DNA from: Pseudonocardiaceae bacterium YIM PH 21723
GTDB taxonomy: Bacteria; Actinomycetota; Actinomycetes; Mycobacteriales; Pseudonocardiaceae
DNA length: 64,000 bases
NCBI GenBank assembly: GCA_003600225.1
Contig: QZFT01000089.1
Coordinates: 62,001-126,000 of the forward strand
Direction: 5' to 3'
Below are positions 55,980 through 63,980 of the stretch, in pieces; the stretch's first letter is position 1; each line of letters starts with the position of its first letter. Made by a program: the position numbers and the translations under genes. The notes beneath the pieces were generated by a model that searched no databases, was not told the origin of the DNA, and was given only the letters and a program-made list of their open reading frames with translations.

Positions 55980-56002
55980 CACCTCGGCCGGTGGCCGAGG
56001 TG
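55980..56002 (-). terminator. Short hairpin between protease and capsid genes
   Basis: CACCTCGGCC and GGCCGAGGTG, a 10-bp perfect stem with a GGT loop, 11 bp past the protease stop. Perhaps a processing or attenuation site in the long capsid leader. Confidence 0.55.
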
Positions 56003-56012
56003 AGTCGAGGGG

Positions 56013-56720
56013 TTACAGGTCCAGCAGCCGCGCGCGGGCGGCGTGCCAGCTCAGGGATTCATCGGTCGTAGACGGTTCGGTGTCCGTCTGGAACTCAGTG
56101 GCCAGCCGGTCGAACAGGCCGCGGCGCTGCTCTGCCGACAGCTGCTGGACGGCGGCGTCCAGGGCCCGTGCGTCCAGGGTTGCGCCGGCGGTGGCCGGGT
56201 TGGAGCCGTAGTTGACGACCGAGACATCTCCTTTGTCCAGGGAGACCTCCAGAATGTCGCGCTGGTCGAAATCGGGGCTCCACTGCTGCCGCATCACGAT
56301 GAACGCAAAGCTCATTTCGTCCAGGTCGCCGCGTTCCATCGCCGAACGCAGCTCGGAGACCTTCGGGTTGGCCGGGTCCAGGTCGGCCTCGGTGTGCAGG
56401 CCGGTGGAGTCCTCGGCCAGCCGCAGCGTTCCGGACTTTGTACGGGCCAGCGTCATGCCACCGTGGTTGATCAGAAAAGCGACGTCGGCACCCTCGGACA
56501 GCGTCTTGGTGAAAGCGCCGGACCGCACCACTTCGGTGTAGGCACCCAGCCAGTCGTAGCGTTCGTATCCGGTCTCGGTTACCGAGGCGTAGCCGGTGAA
56601 GGTCAGCTTGTCCTTGCCGGTGCCGTCGGGCTTGGCTCGAAGCTCCACATCCTGGAACGGCATGTTGCGCCGCTCCGGCGTCTTGGTGAGCTGCTGGCGT
56701 GCGGCCAGATCCATGATCAA
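56013..56720 (-). CDS. HK97-family prohead protease
   Basis: 235 residues. Family pattern: TFTGYASVTETGYERYDWLG, then GAFTKTL, VAFLINHGGMTLART with the catalytic His region, and DEMSFAF with the conserved serine. A self-maturing serine protease acting in the capsid. Overlaps the portal gene by four bases. Confidence 0.9.
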   Translation of the reverse strand: MIMDLAARQQLTKTPERRNMPFQDVELRAKPDGTGKDKLTFTGYASVTETGYERYDWLGAYTEVVRSGAFTKTLSEGADVAFLINHGGMTLARTKSGTLRLAEDSTGLHTEADLDPANPKVSELRSAMERGDLDEMSFAFIVMRQQWSPDFDQRDILEVSLDKGDVSVVNYGSNPATAGATLDARALDAAVQQLSAEQRRGLFDRLATEFQTDTEPSTTDESLSWHAARARLLDL

Positions 56721-57979
56721 AGCTCCTGTCCGGACTCGGCAGCAGATTTCGGGGTCGCCGCGCCACCGTCCCCGGCAGGGGTGTCGGTGTGCGCGGAGTT
56801 CAGCGGGGCGAACGGGTCAGCACCGGCGCCGTCGGGCAGCGGGGGAAGGTCTTCCTTGGCGCGGATCTCGTCGATGGTCAGCAGCGCCGCGTTGCGGGCC
56901 TGCGTGTAAACGGCGTAGCGACCGGAGGTATCGGTGCGCAGCAGCGCATCGGCGTTGAAACGGGCCTGCTGCGGGGAGGGCAGCATGGCTGACCAGGCGT
57001 CTTCCATGGTGCCGGTCCAGTGCGACAACGTGTATTTGAGGAATCCCAGGGACTGCTGCTCGATACCGGTTCCCCAGCTGGTGGTCCGGTCGACCTGGCC
57101 GAGCATGTGCGGCGGAATGCCGAACAGCATGGCGACGTCCAGGTTCTGCGCCGAGCGGGTGCCCAGGAACTGAGCGTCTTCCGGGCTGATGGAGATCGGC
57201 TTCCAGGCCGCGCCGCCGGTGAGCACGCCGACGGCGTGCGCGTTGCGCAGACCGGAATGCCCAGATTCGAACGACTCCTTGAGTTCCCGGGCTTTCGGCC
57301 GGTCCAGGTCGCCGGGCACCTCGATGACCCCGGACAGGTGTGCGCCGGCGCCGAAGAACCGGGCGCCGAACTCCTCGGCGGCCAAACCGAGGCCGATGGA
57401 CTGCCGGGCATAGGAGATCACCGACATGCCTATCGGGGATTCCGGGACGCTCATGCCGATCAGGTGCACCATGTCCGCGGCGGGGACGTCGGTGCGGTTG
57501 ACCTTGTAGACGCGGCTGCCGTCGGCGGCGCTGGTCGGGGTGACCCGGTCCGGGTGCAGCACCACCAGCCTGATCGGGCGGCCGAAACCATCCCGGGCGA
57601 CCACCAGCGCGTAGGCGTTGCCGCGCAGTAGCAGGCTGATCATCAGCTGCACGAAACCCTGCCGCCGGGTCGGGTAGGCCACGTTATTGGCGCCGCCGAA
57701 TGGGTCGGAGACGATCAGCGGAGGGGGTTCCAGGGTGCGGCGGATCTGGGTGCCACTGACGTCTTGCATCCGCACGGCATCCATTGGCAGACCGGCAACG
57801 GTGGTGGACAAGATGCGGACACAGGCGGCCACCGCGGTCAGCTGCATGGCGCTGTCCTCGGTCACTGGGACTCCGGCGGCGGACAGTGCGCCCAGCGATC
57901 CGTTGGAGGGAATCGACCAGGGGTTGTCGGTGGTGCTGGTCGGCATGTAACGCCGTTCCAGCGCACGGCGCAGGATCAC
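56717..57979 (-). CDS. Phage portal protein (HK97 type)
   Basis: 420 residues matching the HK97 portal family: AVAACVRILSTTVAGLPMD, FVQLMISLLLRGNAYALVVA, VLHPDRVTP, GLGLAEEFGARFFGAGA and MLFGIPPHMLG. Forms the dodecameric ring at the capsid vertex. It overlaps a small membrane protein gene by four bases. Confidence 0.93.
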   Translation of the reverse strand: MILRRALERRYMPTSTTDNPWSIPSNGSLGALSAAGVPVTEDSAMQLTAVAACVRILSTTVAGLPMDAVRMQDVSGTQIRRTLEPPPLIVSDPFGGANNVAYPTRRQGFVQLMISLLLRGNAYALVVARDGFGRPIRLVVLHPDRVTPTSAADGSRVYKVNRTDVPAADMVHLIGMSVPESPIGMSVISYARQSIGLGLAAEEFGARFFGAGAHLSGVIEVPGDLDRPKARELKESFESGHSGLRNAHAVGVLTGGAAWKPISISPEDAQFLGTRSAQNLDVAMLFGIPPHMLGQVDRTTSWGTGIEQQSLGFLKYTLSHWTGTMEDAWSAMLPSPQQARFNADALLRTDTSGRYAVYTQARNAALLTIDEIRAKEDLPPLPDGAGADPFAPLNSAHTDTPAGDGGAATPKSAAESGQEL

Positions 57980-58176
57980 GGCGCTTCACCGTCCACAATG
58001 GTGCTGCCAACGAAGTCCATGGCGTGGCCGACCAGCAGCAGCGCCGCGCCGGTGGCCACCAGGCCCAGTACCGGTGCCACCCACCACCCGGCGACGCACA
58101 GGCAGATCAGTCCGGCCAGCTCCAGCAGGGTGGACAGCACCGGGAGCACACGGGCCACAACCGCACCCCCGTTCAT
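57976..58176 (-). CDS. Small membrane protein
   Basis: 66 residues with two hydrophobic stretches (LPVLSTLLELAGLICLCV and VLGLVATGAALLLVG). It lies between terminase and portal and overlaps both (ATGA). Such small membrane proteins occur at this spot in other actinophages; function unknown. Confidence 0.65.
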   Translation of the reverse strand: MNGGAVVARVLPVLSTLLELAGLICLCVAGWWVAPVLGLVATGAALLLVGHAMDFVGSTIVDGEAP

Positions 58177-59702
58177 AGGTCATTCCAGGCGAAGAAAGCG
58201 GGCTCGGACTGGACTTCCGGGGGCTGGCTTGCCCGGTCCAGGGCCATTACCGCCGAGACCGCCAGGTCGATCTTCCGGTTGGAAAATCGGTTTTCCTTGG
58301 TGATCCGGGCGCCTCGGGAATCGGTCTTCAGGACGCAGTTGGCCAGATGCCGGGCCAGCCTCGGGTCCCCGGAGTGCGTGACGGACTGGTTCAGCACGGC
58401 CTCGTAGAAACGCGCGGTGGCCGGGGTCATCCGGGCAGGGGTCTGCGGGTATTCGACGATGGGAAGGCCTTCGCCTTCCAAGATCTGGTAGGTACGGGCC
58501 CAGCGCGCGGGGTCGCACACGATTTCCCTGACCTGCCAGCGTCGGCAGGCCGCTCGGATGGCGTCTTCCACATCCAGCACCGGGACGGCCCAGTCCCGGG
58601 CGGCGTCGGTGGGTCGTTCCCAGCAGGCCACCACGTCGATGTGCGGCGTTGGTGTGCAGCTGGCGACGGTCAACGCGGTGGAGTCGTTGTTGAAGCTGCC
58701 GTCGAAGCCCAGGCAGACCTCCGCGCCGTCCGGGATGACCACGTCCGGGTCGGCGCAGGCTTCCCAGGTCCCGGCGGGCAGCCACGCGGTCGCGGTGGAC
58801 ACCCACATGTTCATGCGTTTGGTCCGGTACTCGGCTTCGGGGGTCTGTTTCACCGCGGCGGCGAAGTCCTCCGGGTTGATCAGGTCCCCGTAGGCGGGGT
58901 TGGCGGCCTTCCACACCTTCGGGTCTCGGTGGTCGGCGCCTTCGGGTGCTCCCCACCAGGCCAGGAAGAAGGTGGGGTCGTCGACTTCGCCGGAAGCCAC
59001 CCGGCTGCCGTACTGGTAGAGCCGGTAGCAGAGTGAATCCTGGCCGCTGGAGTCGGTTTTCACTCCAGCGGTGGTGATGCCGAGCAGCAGCGGGTCCAGC
59101 CGTGCGCCCATGGCCAGGGCCATGACGTTCCACAGCTCGTCGTTGGGCTGGACGTGCACCTCGTCGAACAGCACGCGGGTCGGGTTCAAACCTTCCTTGG
59201 TGTAGGCCTCGGCGGACAGGCACCGGTAGACCGAACCGAGGTCCACCACCTCGATGGCGTCCCGATAGACCTTGCAGGCGGCCGAGAGATCCGGGCTGGC
59301 CTCCACCATCCGGCGTGCGTCCGCGAACACGATCCGGGCCTGTTCCCGGTCACCGGCGCAGGACAGCACCTCGGCGCCGCGGCATTCGAACAGCCCTTCC
59401 AGCGCGTACCCGGCACCCAGGCCGCTCTTGCCGTTCTTGCGGGGCATGCCGACCAATGCCACACGGTGACGTCGGCGTCCGTCCGGCCGGCGGGCGAACA
59501 GCGCGGCGTTCAGCGTCGCTTGCCAGGGCCGTAGTCGCAACGGTTCTCCGGCGGGCCCGGCCCAGGTGTCCCGGGTGACCGAACACAGACCCTCGATGAA
59601 CTCGGTGACCTGTGGGCCGTCGCCGCGGCGGATGTCGGCGGCGGGGACCTTGGTCAGGATGCGGGGCGGCCAGCCGGCCACCCGGGAGGCCGCGCGGGTC
59701 AT
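58173..59702 (-). CDS. terL: Terminase large subunit
   Basis: 509 residues from ATG 59702, which overlaps the small subunit by four bases; the longer frame is an artefact. Walker A VGMPRKNGKS (residues ~84-93), Walker B RVLFDEVHV (Asp180-Glu181) and a nuclease domain beginning CLGFDGSFNND with the metal-binding Asp334. It packages DNA with ATP and cuts concatemers. Confidence 0.95.
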   Translation of the reverse strand: MTRAASRVAGWPPRILTKVPAADIRRGDGPQVTEFIEGLCSVTRDTWAGPAGEPLRLRPWQATLNAALFARRPDGRRRHRVALVGMPRKNGKSGLGAGYALEGLFECRGAEVLSCAGDREQARIVFADARRMVEASPDLSAACKVYRDAIEVVDLGSVYRCLSAEAYTKEGLNPTRVLFDEVHVQPNDELWNVMALAMGARLDPLLLGITTAGVKTDSSGQDSLCYRLYQYGSRVASGEVDDPTFFLAWWGAPEGADHRDPKVWKAANPAYGDLINPEDFAAAVKQTPEAEYRTKRMNMWVSTATAWLPAGTWEACADPDVVIPDGAEVCLGFDGSFNNDSTALTVASCTPTPHIDVVACWERPTDAARDWAVPVLDVEDAIRAACRRWQVREIVCDPARWARTYQILEGEGLPIVEYPQTPARMTPATARFYEAVLNQSVTHSGDPRLARHLANCVLKTDSRGARITKENRFSNRKIDLAVSAVMALDRASQPPEVQSEPAFFAWNDL

Positions 59703-60199
59703 CCGCTGGCCTGGTCCTTGCGGCGCTTGGCCAGCAATTCGTCCAATTTGGACACCCGCTTCACCTCGGCGTACCCCAGCCTGGCGCGGTCGGTCGGAGT
59801 GAAGCCGCACAGGGACTCGTACTTGGTGATCTGCGCTTCCAGCGCGCGCAGCGCAGGAACCAGCGGGTTGAGCACCGGCTGGCCGGTCGACCCGGGTACC
59901 AGATAGCCGGAGTTCGCGATGGCGTCCCGCATGGCTTCGCGTTCGTCGTGTGCCTCGGCCAGCCGGGTCAGCAGGTCCAGGTCCGTGGTGGGCGACAGCC
60001 AGGCCTGGCCGGCGGTCCACAACCGCGTCCACGCTTCACGGCCCGCGCTGTTTAAACCCTCCGGTGTGGGGGGCAGATGAGCCGAGGTCGCCAGGGTGAC
60101 GACCGGCGCGGGAATCGCCCGGCCGCCGGAGTCCCGGCCCGGTGAGCGACCGGTGGCCCGCTTGCGTTCGACTGGTTTCGGGGGACGGCCGCCGGGCAT
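59699..60199 (-). CDS. Terminase small subunit, P27 family-like
   Basis: 166 residues. Begins MPGGRPPKPVERKRATG, typical for the P27 family, then helical DNA-binding/oligomerisation segments (GREAWTRLWTAGQAWLSPTT) and a basic C-terminus. Recognises the packaging site, probably in the gap just upstream. Confidence 0.88.
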   Translation of the reverse strand: MPGGRPPKPVERKRATGRSPGRDSGGRAIPAPVVTLATSAHLPPTPEGLNSAGREAWTRLWTAGQAWLSPTTDLDLLTRLAEAHDEREAMRDAIANSGYLVPGSTGQPVLNPLVPALRALEAQITKYESLCGFTPTDRARLGYAEVKRVSKLDELLAKRRKDQASG

Positions 60200-60551
60200 G
60201 ACCCACCCCCGAAGATCGTGTCCGAAATCGGTGGGCCGGAAAATCGGGCCTCAGTTTTGAGATCGCGTGCGCGCTGGGGGCGGCCGGGTCCGTTGATGCA
60301 TCGGCGATCGATTTTCACCCACCCCCCATCGGTTGCCGATGTATCGAGGGTTTGCCGGTCAACGGTGTGCTCTGCCGGAGGGCAGGGGGTGCCCTTGCCT
60401 CTCTCCCTAGGTGGTGTTGCCACTGTGCTGTGGGGTGCAGCTGTGGGGAGACACGGTGGTGGCGCTGCCTACTGCCTGCTGTGTGGTGTGCAGGCGGTGT
60501 GCGTGCAGCGGGTGTGGGCAGCAAGCGTGGTGACGCTGTGGCTGGTGGTGG
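60200..60551. other. 352-bp gap between terminase and HNH genes, candidate cos region
   Basis: No supported gene. It contains inverted pair TGCATCGGC (60297-60305) and GCCGATGTA (60335-60343) with one mismatch, a C-run and a purine-run around 60320 and 60380-60390, and a skewed segment (60420-60550) rich in GTG/TG words. HNH plus terminase flanking it fits an HK97-type cos site; the cut position is not determinable. Confidence 0.4.
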
Positions 60552-60884
60552 TCAGCGGTTGCCCTTGGCTGCGTTGCAGGTACGGCACAGCACCTGCAAG
60601 TTGCTGCGCTGATGGGTGCCGTCCTTGGACAACGGCACGATGTGGTCTGCGGTCAGATCCTCGTCCTGGTGGGGTGGCCTGGCCCATCCTGGACACCAGG
60701 CCCCATGTGCCTGCCGGTGCTCGGCGATCAGCTGCCGGGCTACCCGCTGATACTGGGCGCCATATCCACGTTGGGTAGCGGAGCCTCGGCCAGAATCTTG
60801 GACCCGGTCCCACTGCTGCTGACACGCGTCACAGCGGGACCGGTTGCTGGTCAGCCGGCCACACCCCAGACACGGACGCCTCAC
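60552..60884 (-). CDS. HNH endonuclease
   Basis: 110 residues from GTG 60884. Two CxxC pairs (CLGCG, CDACQQQWDRV) at the N-terminus, then the HNH core DHIVPLSKDGTHQRSNLQVL and CRTCNAAKG. In HK97-like phages HNH proteins cooperate with terminase in cos cleavage; this gene lies directly upstream of it. Confidence 0.9.
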   Translation of the reverse strand: MRRPCLGCGRLTSNRSRCDACQQQWDRVQDSGRGSATQRGYGAQYQRVARQLIAEHRQAHGAWCPGWARPPHQDEDLTADHIVPLSKDGTHQRSNLQVLCRTCNAAKGNR

Positions 60885-61006
60885 GATGTGGCCGATTTAC
60901 TGGAGGACTGGACGGCGTCACGCTTTTGTACCGGTCGGTGTCCGTCAGCCACCTGTGTCCCCCTCGGCGTGCTCTAGTGGCAGCCCAACCAGGACAGGAG
61001 ACGGAT

Positions 61007-61165
61007 ATGGGCATCGGCGGGGACACTCAGATCAGGGTGGCCATCGAGAAATCCGGGAAGTCCACCGCCGAGCTGCTGCAGCAGCTGGTGGCCGAGCAGA
61101 ACCGGACCAACCAGCTGTTGGAGCAGCTTTTGGTCGTTCTGGCTGCCGGGCAACCCGTTCGCTGA
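61007..61165 (+). CDS. Small coiled-coil protein on the opposite strand
   Basis: 52 residues from ATG 61007 with AGGAG 7 bp upstream. Leucine/glutamine-rich helix (STAELLQQLVAEQNRTNQLL) with heptads. Of the phage genes it is the only plus-strand one right of 41 kb. Unknown function; could be a lysogenically expressed gene. Confidence 0.5.
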   Translation: MGIGGDTQIRVAIEKSGKSTAELLQQLVAEQNRTNQLLEQLLVVLAAGQPVR

Positions 61166-61178
61166 ACGCTTACGTCTC

Positions 61179-62105
61179 TCACCTGCCGTTGATCAGTGCG
61201 ACGGCAAGGCGCGGATCGAAGATGCCGTTATCGATGCCGGGTACGACTCCGGTCGGGCCGTCGGACACTCCCGGCGCCTTTATCCACAGCAGGGCATCGC
61301 ATCCTGTGGTCGCATCGATGATGATCCGGGGGCGCTGGCCGAGCCTGGCACCGACCGGGTTGCACCACCAATCCGACGGGTGTGCCGCAATGTAGGCCGG
61401 CGAGGGGCGGCCGGCGCCGTTGCGGCTGGTGTCCACGACGTACCGAACACCGAGCACTCCGTACCGGGCCTGCAGCAGTTGCCGGATGACGGTCGCGTAC
61501 GCGTTGCAGGTCTCCAGGTTGGAGAAGTTGCTGGTGTTGATCGCGAAGCCGCGTGCGCTGGCGACTCCGGCGCGTACGAGGGCCAGTGCGATGGTTGCCG
61601 GGTCCTGGTCGGGAGCTTCACCGACGTCCAGGTACGTAGCAGTCTGCGGGCAGAGCCTGGCGAACCGGGCGATGGCGTAGCAGAGCAGGCTGTACCGCTC
61701 GACCTGGCCCAGCGGCGCCAGACCGGGTAGGTGAATGAGTCCGTCCGGTTCGAGGATGAGCGCGGCTGGAGCCGAGCCGATGGCCCGCGCCAGGATCTCC
61801 ACGTCCTGTTGGTACTCGGCGAATCCTGCTGCGCCGCCGGCCGCATAGCCCCCCAGATCCCTCTCAGGCAGGGCGTACTGGGTGATGACCGGCAGCTGCT
61901 TCGCCGCGCTGGCGGCTGACACATAATCCTTGATCCACTGTGTGACGTCGCCCCCGCCGGACCACCTGGCCTGTGGCACTGCGGCGATGGACGCGCGGAC
62001 GGCCGGCGCGGACGGGTGGCGTGGATTGTTGGTCAGCCAGGTGTCCACCGGACGCTGGTTGTCCAGGTATAGGCCCTTGGTCACCAACGGGTAGGGGTTT
62101 CCCAC
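61179..62105 (-). CDS. Glycoside hydrolase family 6 (cellulase-type) enzyme in the prophage
   Basis: 308 residues from GTG 62105 with GAGAGGGG upstream; the longer frame crosses a terminator. Family 6 motifs: VPQARWSGGGD, ITQYALPERD, LILEPDGLIHLP, TATYLDVGEAP, GFAINTSNF and YVVDTSRNG. GH6 enzymes are inverting endoglucanases or cellobiohydrolases on beta-1,4-glucan. There is no signal peptide, no cellulose-binding domain and no linker, unlike secreted cellulases. Isolated by a terminator upstream and the small plus gene downstream, so it may be an independently transcribed cargo (moron) or a virion enzyme. Confidence 0.88.
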   Translation of the reverse strand: MGNPYPLVTKGLYLDNQRPVDTWLTNNPRHPSAPAVRASIAAVPQARWSGGGDVTQWIKDYVSAASAAKQLPVITQYALPERDLGGYAAGGAAGFAEYQQDVEILARAIGSAPAALILEPDGLIHLPGLAPLGQVERYSLLCYAIARFARLCPQTATYLDVGEAPDQDPATIALALVRAGVASARGFAINTSNFSNLETCNAYATVIRQLLQARYGVLGVRYVVDTSRNGAGRPSPAYIAAHPSDWWCNPVGARLGQRPRIIIDATTGCDALLWIKAPGVSDGPTGVVPGIDNGIFDPRLAVALINGR

Positions 62106-62138
62106 TGCTGCACCCCTCTCAGCTGCGGGAAAAGCAAA

Positions 62139-62163
62139 ATGCCCCCGTCGAGGACGAGGGCAT
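62139..62163 (-). terminator. Terminator upstream of the GH6 gene
   Basis: On the minus strand an 11-bp stem (ATGCCCTCGTC with GACGGGGGCAT, one G-U pair), 3-nt loop, followed by TTTTGCTTTT. It ends the zinc-finger operon and separates GH6 from it. Confidence 0.82.
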
Positions 62164-62196
62164 GAGGGTTCCTCATTCAGTGTCTCATTAGGCTGT

Positions 62197-62400
62197 TTAG
62201 CCGTCAACTTTCCTCGGGCGGCGGGCAATTCGCTTCCGAATACCGTCGCAGCGCAGCAGCGCGGCCGGGTCGATCAGCCCGTTGGGGTTGCGGGTGAGCT
62301 GGCCGCGGTGAATCCAGTTCCGCACCATGTGCGCCGTGCAGTAACCGTATTCAGCGCGCACCAGCTCGGCGGCCTGCTCGGTGGTCAAGCCGCCGGTCAC
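62197..62400 (-). CDS. Small helix-turn-helix protein
   Basis: 67 residues from GTG 62400, which overlaps the upstream gene stop (GTGA); the longer frame is not supported. Winged-helix pattern TTEQAAELVRAEYGYCTAHM then IHRGQLTRNPNGLID resembles excisionase/MerR-like DNA-binding domains. Possibly a phage regulator. Last gene before the terminator. Confidence 0.65.
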   Translation of the reverse strand: MTGGLTTEQAAELVRAEYGYCTAHMVRNWIHRGQLTRNPNGLIDPAALLRCDGIRKRIARRPRKVDG

Positions 62401-63095
62401 GACGCGACCACCCAGGACTGCTGCAGCCGCAGCAGGTCCATCCCGGAATACGGTCGGCTGCAAGTCCCACACCGGTAGGCCTTCGGCACGTTGTCCCGGT
62501 ACTCGACGAACACCTGTCCGTCGCAGGGCACACCGCGCACGGTGCCCATGCACGGCCCGGCGGGCTTGTCCTCATCGGGCAGCAGCGCCAGGTACCGCAT
62601 GGTGCGATAGGCCCGGCGAACCTGTTGCCAGACCTCGGCCACCCACTGCTGTCGTAACAGGTAGCGGTCTAGCCATCCGATGAGATACGCGCAGTCAGAG
62701 GCCAGTGCCGGACGTGGTTCAACGTCTTGGCCGATCTCGGCGCGGATTCGGTTGGCTAAGGCCAGGACCATGACCGGTGGCCAGGGGATGCCGTCGGGGC
62801 CGGTGGTGGACCGCGGGTCGCAGAGCACAATCGCGTCGTCGTTGGCCGGGCTGGTGGACCGGTATCCGGGGGCGCGGGTGCCGTCGATGCTCTGCCGGAG
62901 CTTCTGGCGGGTCCAGTCCTGGCTGCTGGTGGCATACAGGCCGGGTAGATCATCGAGCATGCCGATCAGCCGTTCAATGCACCGCAGGCAGCCCCAGCGA
63001 CCTTCGATGCCGCAGCGACGATGTCCGCACTCCAGCGAATCGCTATCACAGGTTCGGCACCGTTCCCGGTGGCAGCCGAGCAGACAAATCGTCAT
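62397..63095 (-). CDS. Cysteine-rich phage protein of unknown function
   Basis: 232 residues. N-terminal cysteine cluster (CHRERCRTCDSDSLECGHRR, then GCLRC) and a C-terminal one (CDGQ, YRCGTCSRPYSG) suggest two zinc-binding modules around a helical centre. No family recognised; seen in actinophages near terminase as replication or regulation genes (recollection). Confidence 0.6.
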   Translation of the reverse strand: MTICLLGCHRERCRTCDSDSLECGHRRCGIEGRWGCLRCIERLIGMLDDLPGLYATSSQDWTRQKLRQSIDGTRAPGYRSTSPANDDAIVLCDPRSTTGPDGIPWPPVMVLALANRIRAEIGQDVEPRPALASDCAYLIGWLDRYLLRQQWVAEVWQQVRRAYRTMRYLALLPDEDKPAGPCMGTVRGVPCDGQVFVEYRDNVPKAYRCGTCSRPYSGMDLLRLQQSWVVAS

Positions 63096-63274
63096 GCGGC
63101 ACCGTCCTCGGTGCCAGGCAGCAGGCCGAGCATGTCCAACAGCTGCTCCAGCTCGGCCGGGCTGCTGACAGCGCGGGCAACGGTGAGCTGCGCGCGGCGG
63201 ATCTGCTGCGGCGTCGGCGGATGTGTGACCGGTAGTCCTGATCCGTTGCCGGACTGGTTGCCGTCCCAGGTCAT
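63092..63274 (-). CDS. Small phage protein
   Basis: 60 residues from ATG 63274, overlapping the neighbour by four bases. Helical C-terminal half (AELEQLLDMLGLLPG), polar N-terminus. No family recognised. Confidence 0.55.
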   Translation of the reverse strand: MTWDGNQSGNGSGLPVTHPPTPQQIRRAQLTVARAVSSPAELEQLLDMLGLLPGTEDGAA

Positions 63275-63519
63275 GCCGCGTCCTTCCTGCCGTTGTTCAG
63301 CCAGGCTCGGGCCCTGGCGGCCAGCTGGTAGAGCCAGGTCATGTCTGCTTCCGGCGCGTCGAGGTCGACGACTTCGGCCGGCGTCTCGGCGACCACGGGC
63401 GTGGCCGGTGCGGTGGGCGGGCGCGGGATCACCCGGGAGCGTGTACTGCAGGCGTCGGCGTCCTGGCAGATGCCGATTTCGGCGTTGGGGTTGTGGTGTC
63501 CGCATAACCAGCAGCGCAT
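63271..63519 (-). CDS. Small zinc-ribbon phage protein
   Basis: 82 residues. N-terminal MRCWLCGHHNPNAEIGICQD gives a CxxC with further Cys/His, then a proline/valine-rich linker and a helical end. Stop overlaps the next start by four bases. Confidence 0.55.
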   Translation of the reverse strand: MRCWLCGHHNPNAEIGICQDADACSTRSRVIPRPPTAPATPVVAETPAEVVDLDAPEADMTWLYQLAARARAWLNNGRKDAA

Positions 63520-63720
63520 TCAGGCCTCCGGAGTGGTGTGCCGTTGGTGGCAGGTCCGGCAGCGGCGCCACATGCGCCAGGTGGTGCCGGTCAGTACTTG
63601 GCGCCGGTGGTAGCGCTCCCCCGGGCGGATGAGGCTGTTGCAGCTGCCGCACATGCGCGCCTTGCGGGCGATGGGCTGGTGGTCGAACTGCACGGTCCGG
63701 CGGGTGGGCAGGTCGGACAT
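63520..63720 (-). CDS. Small CxxC phage protein
   Basis: 66 residues from ATG 63720, which shares a base with the upstream stop (TGATG). CGSCNSLIRPGERY and CRTCHQRH supply two CxxC pairs, a zinc ribbon with a basic surface. No specific family. Confidence 0.55.
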   Translation of the reverse strand: MSDLPTRRTVQFDHQPIARKARMCGSCNSLIRPGERYHRRQVLTGTTWRMWRRCRTCHQRHTTPEA

Positions 63721-63980
63721 CAGCTCTCCTCGGCTTCGCGTTCGGCGTGCGGCTGGGGCCGGGTGGAGCCGCTTGGGCCGGTGCATGGGCGGCCGACTCC
63801 GGCGCGGCAGGTGGGGCAAGCGCGGCGCAGGCGGTGGCGCCAGGATCGTTTGGGATCCCAGCCGAGGCTCTTGTAGAGGGTGGCCACGTGAGCGCGGACC
63901 TGCTTGGGGTTCGCGGCGGGGGCCCGATCTGCGCCGGTGACCTCGTCCAGCACGTCCTTGGCGGTGGTGCGTTCGCGCAT
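63720..63980 (-). CDS. Zinc-finger phage protein, 5' end uncertain
   Basis: 86 residues from ATG 63980, but the frame stays open to the window end, so it may start further right. CPTCRAGVGRPC is the common mobile zinc-finger motif (also found in primase- and DNA-binding phage proteins); the helical N-terminus and SLGWDPKRSWRHRLRR are basic. Confidence 0.55.
   Translation of the reverse strand: MRERTTAKDVLDEVTGADRAPAANPKQVRAHVATLYKSLGWDPKRSWRHRLRRACPTCRAGVGRPCTGPSGSTRPQPHAEREAEES

Noticed and set aside
60218-60778. 186-codon plus-strand frame through the terminase-HNH gap
   Set aside because: It overlaps the HNH gene antisense, is low complexity (GTG/TGC words) and lacks a ribosome-binding site.
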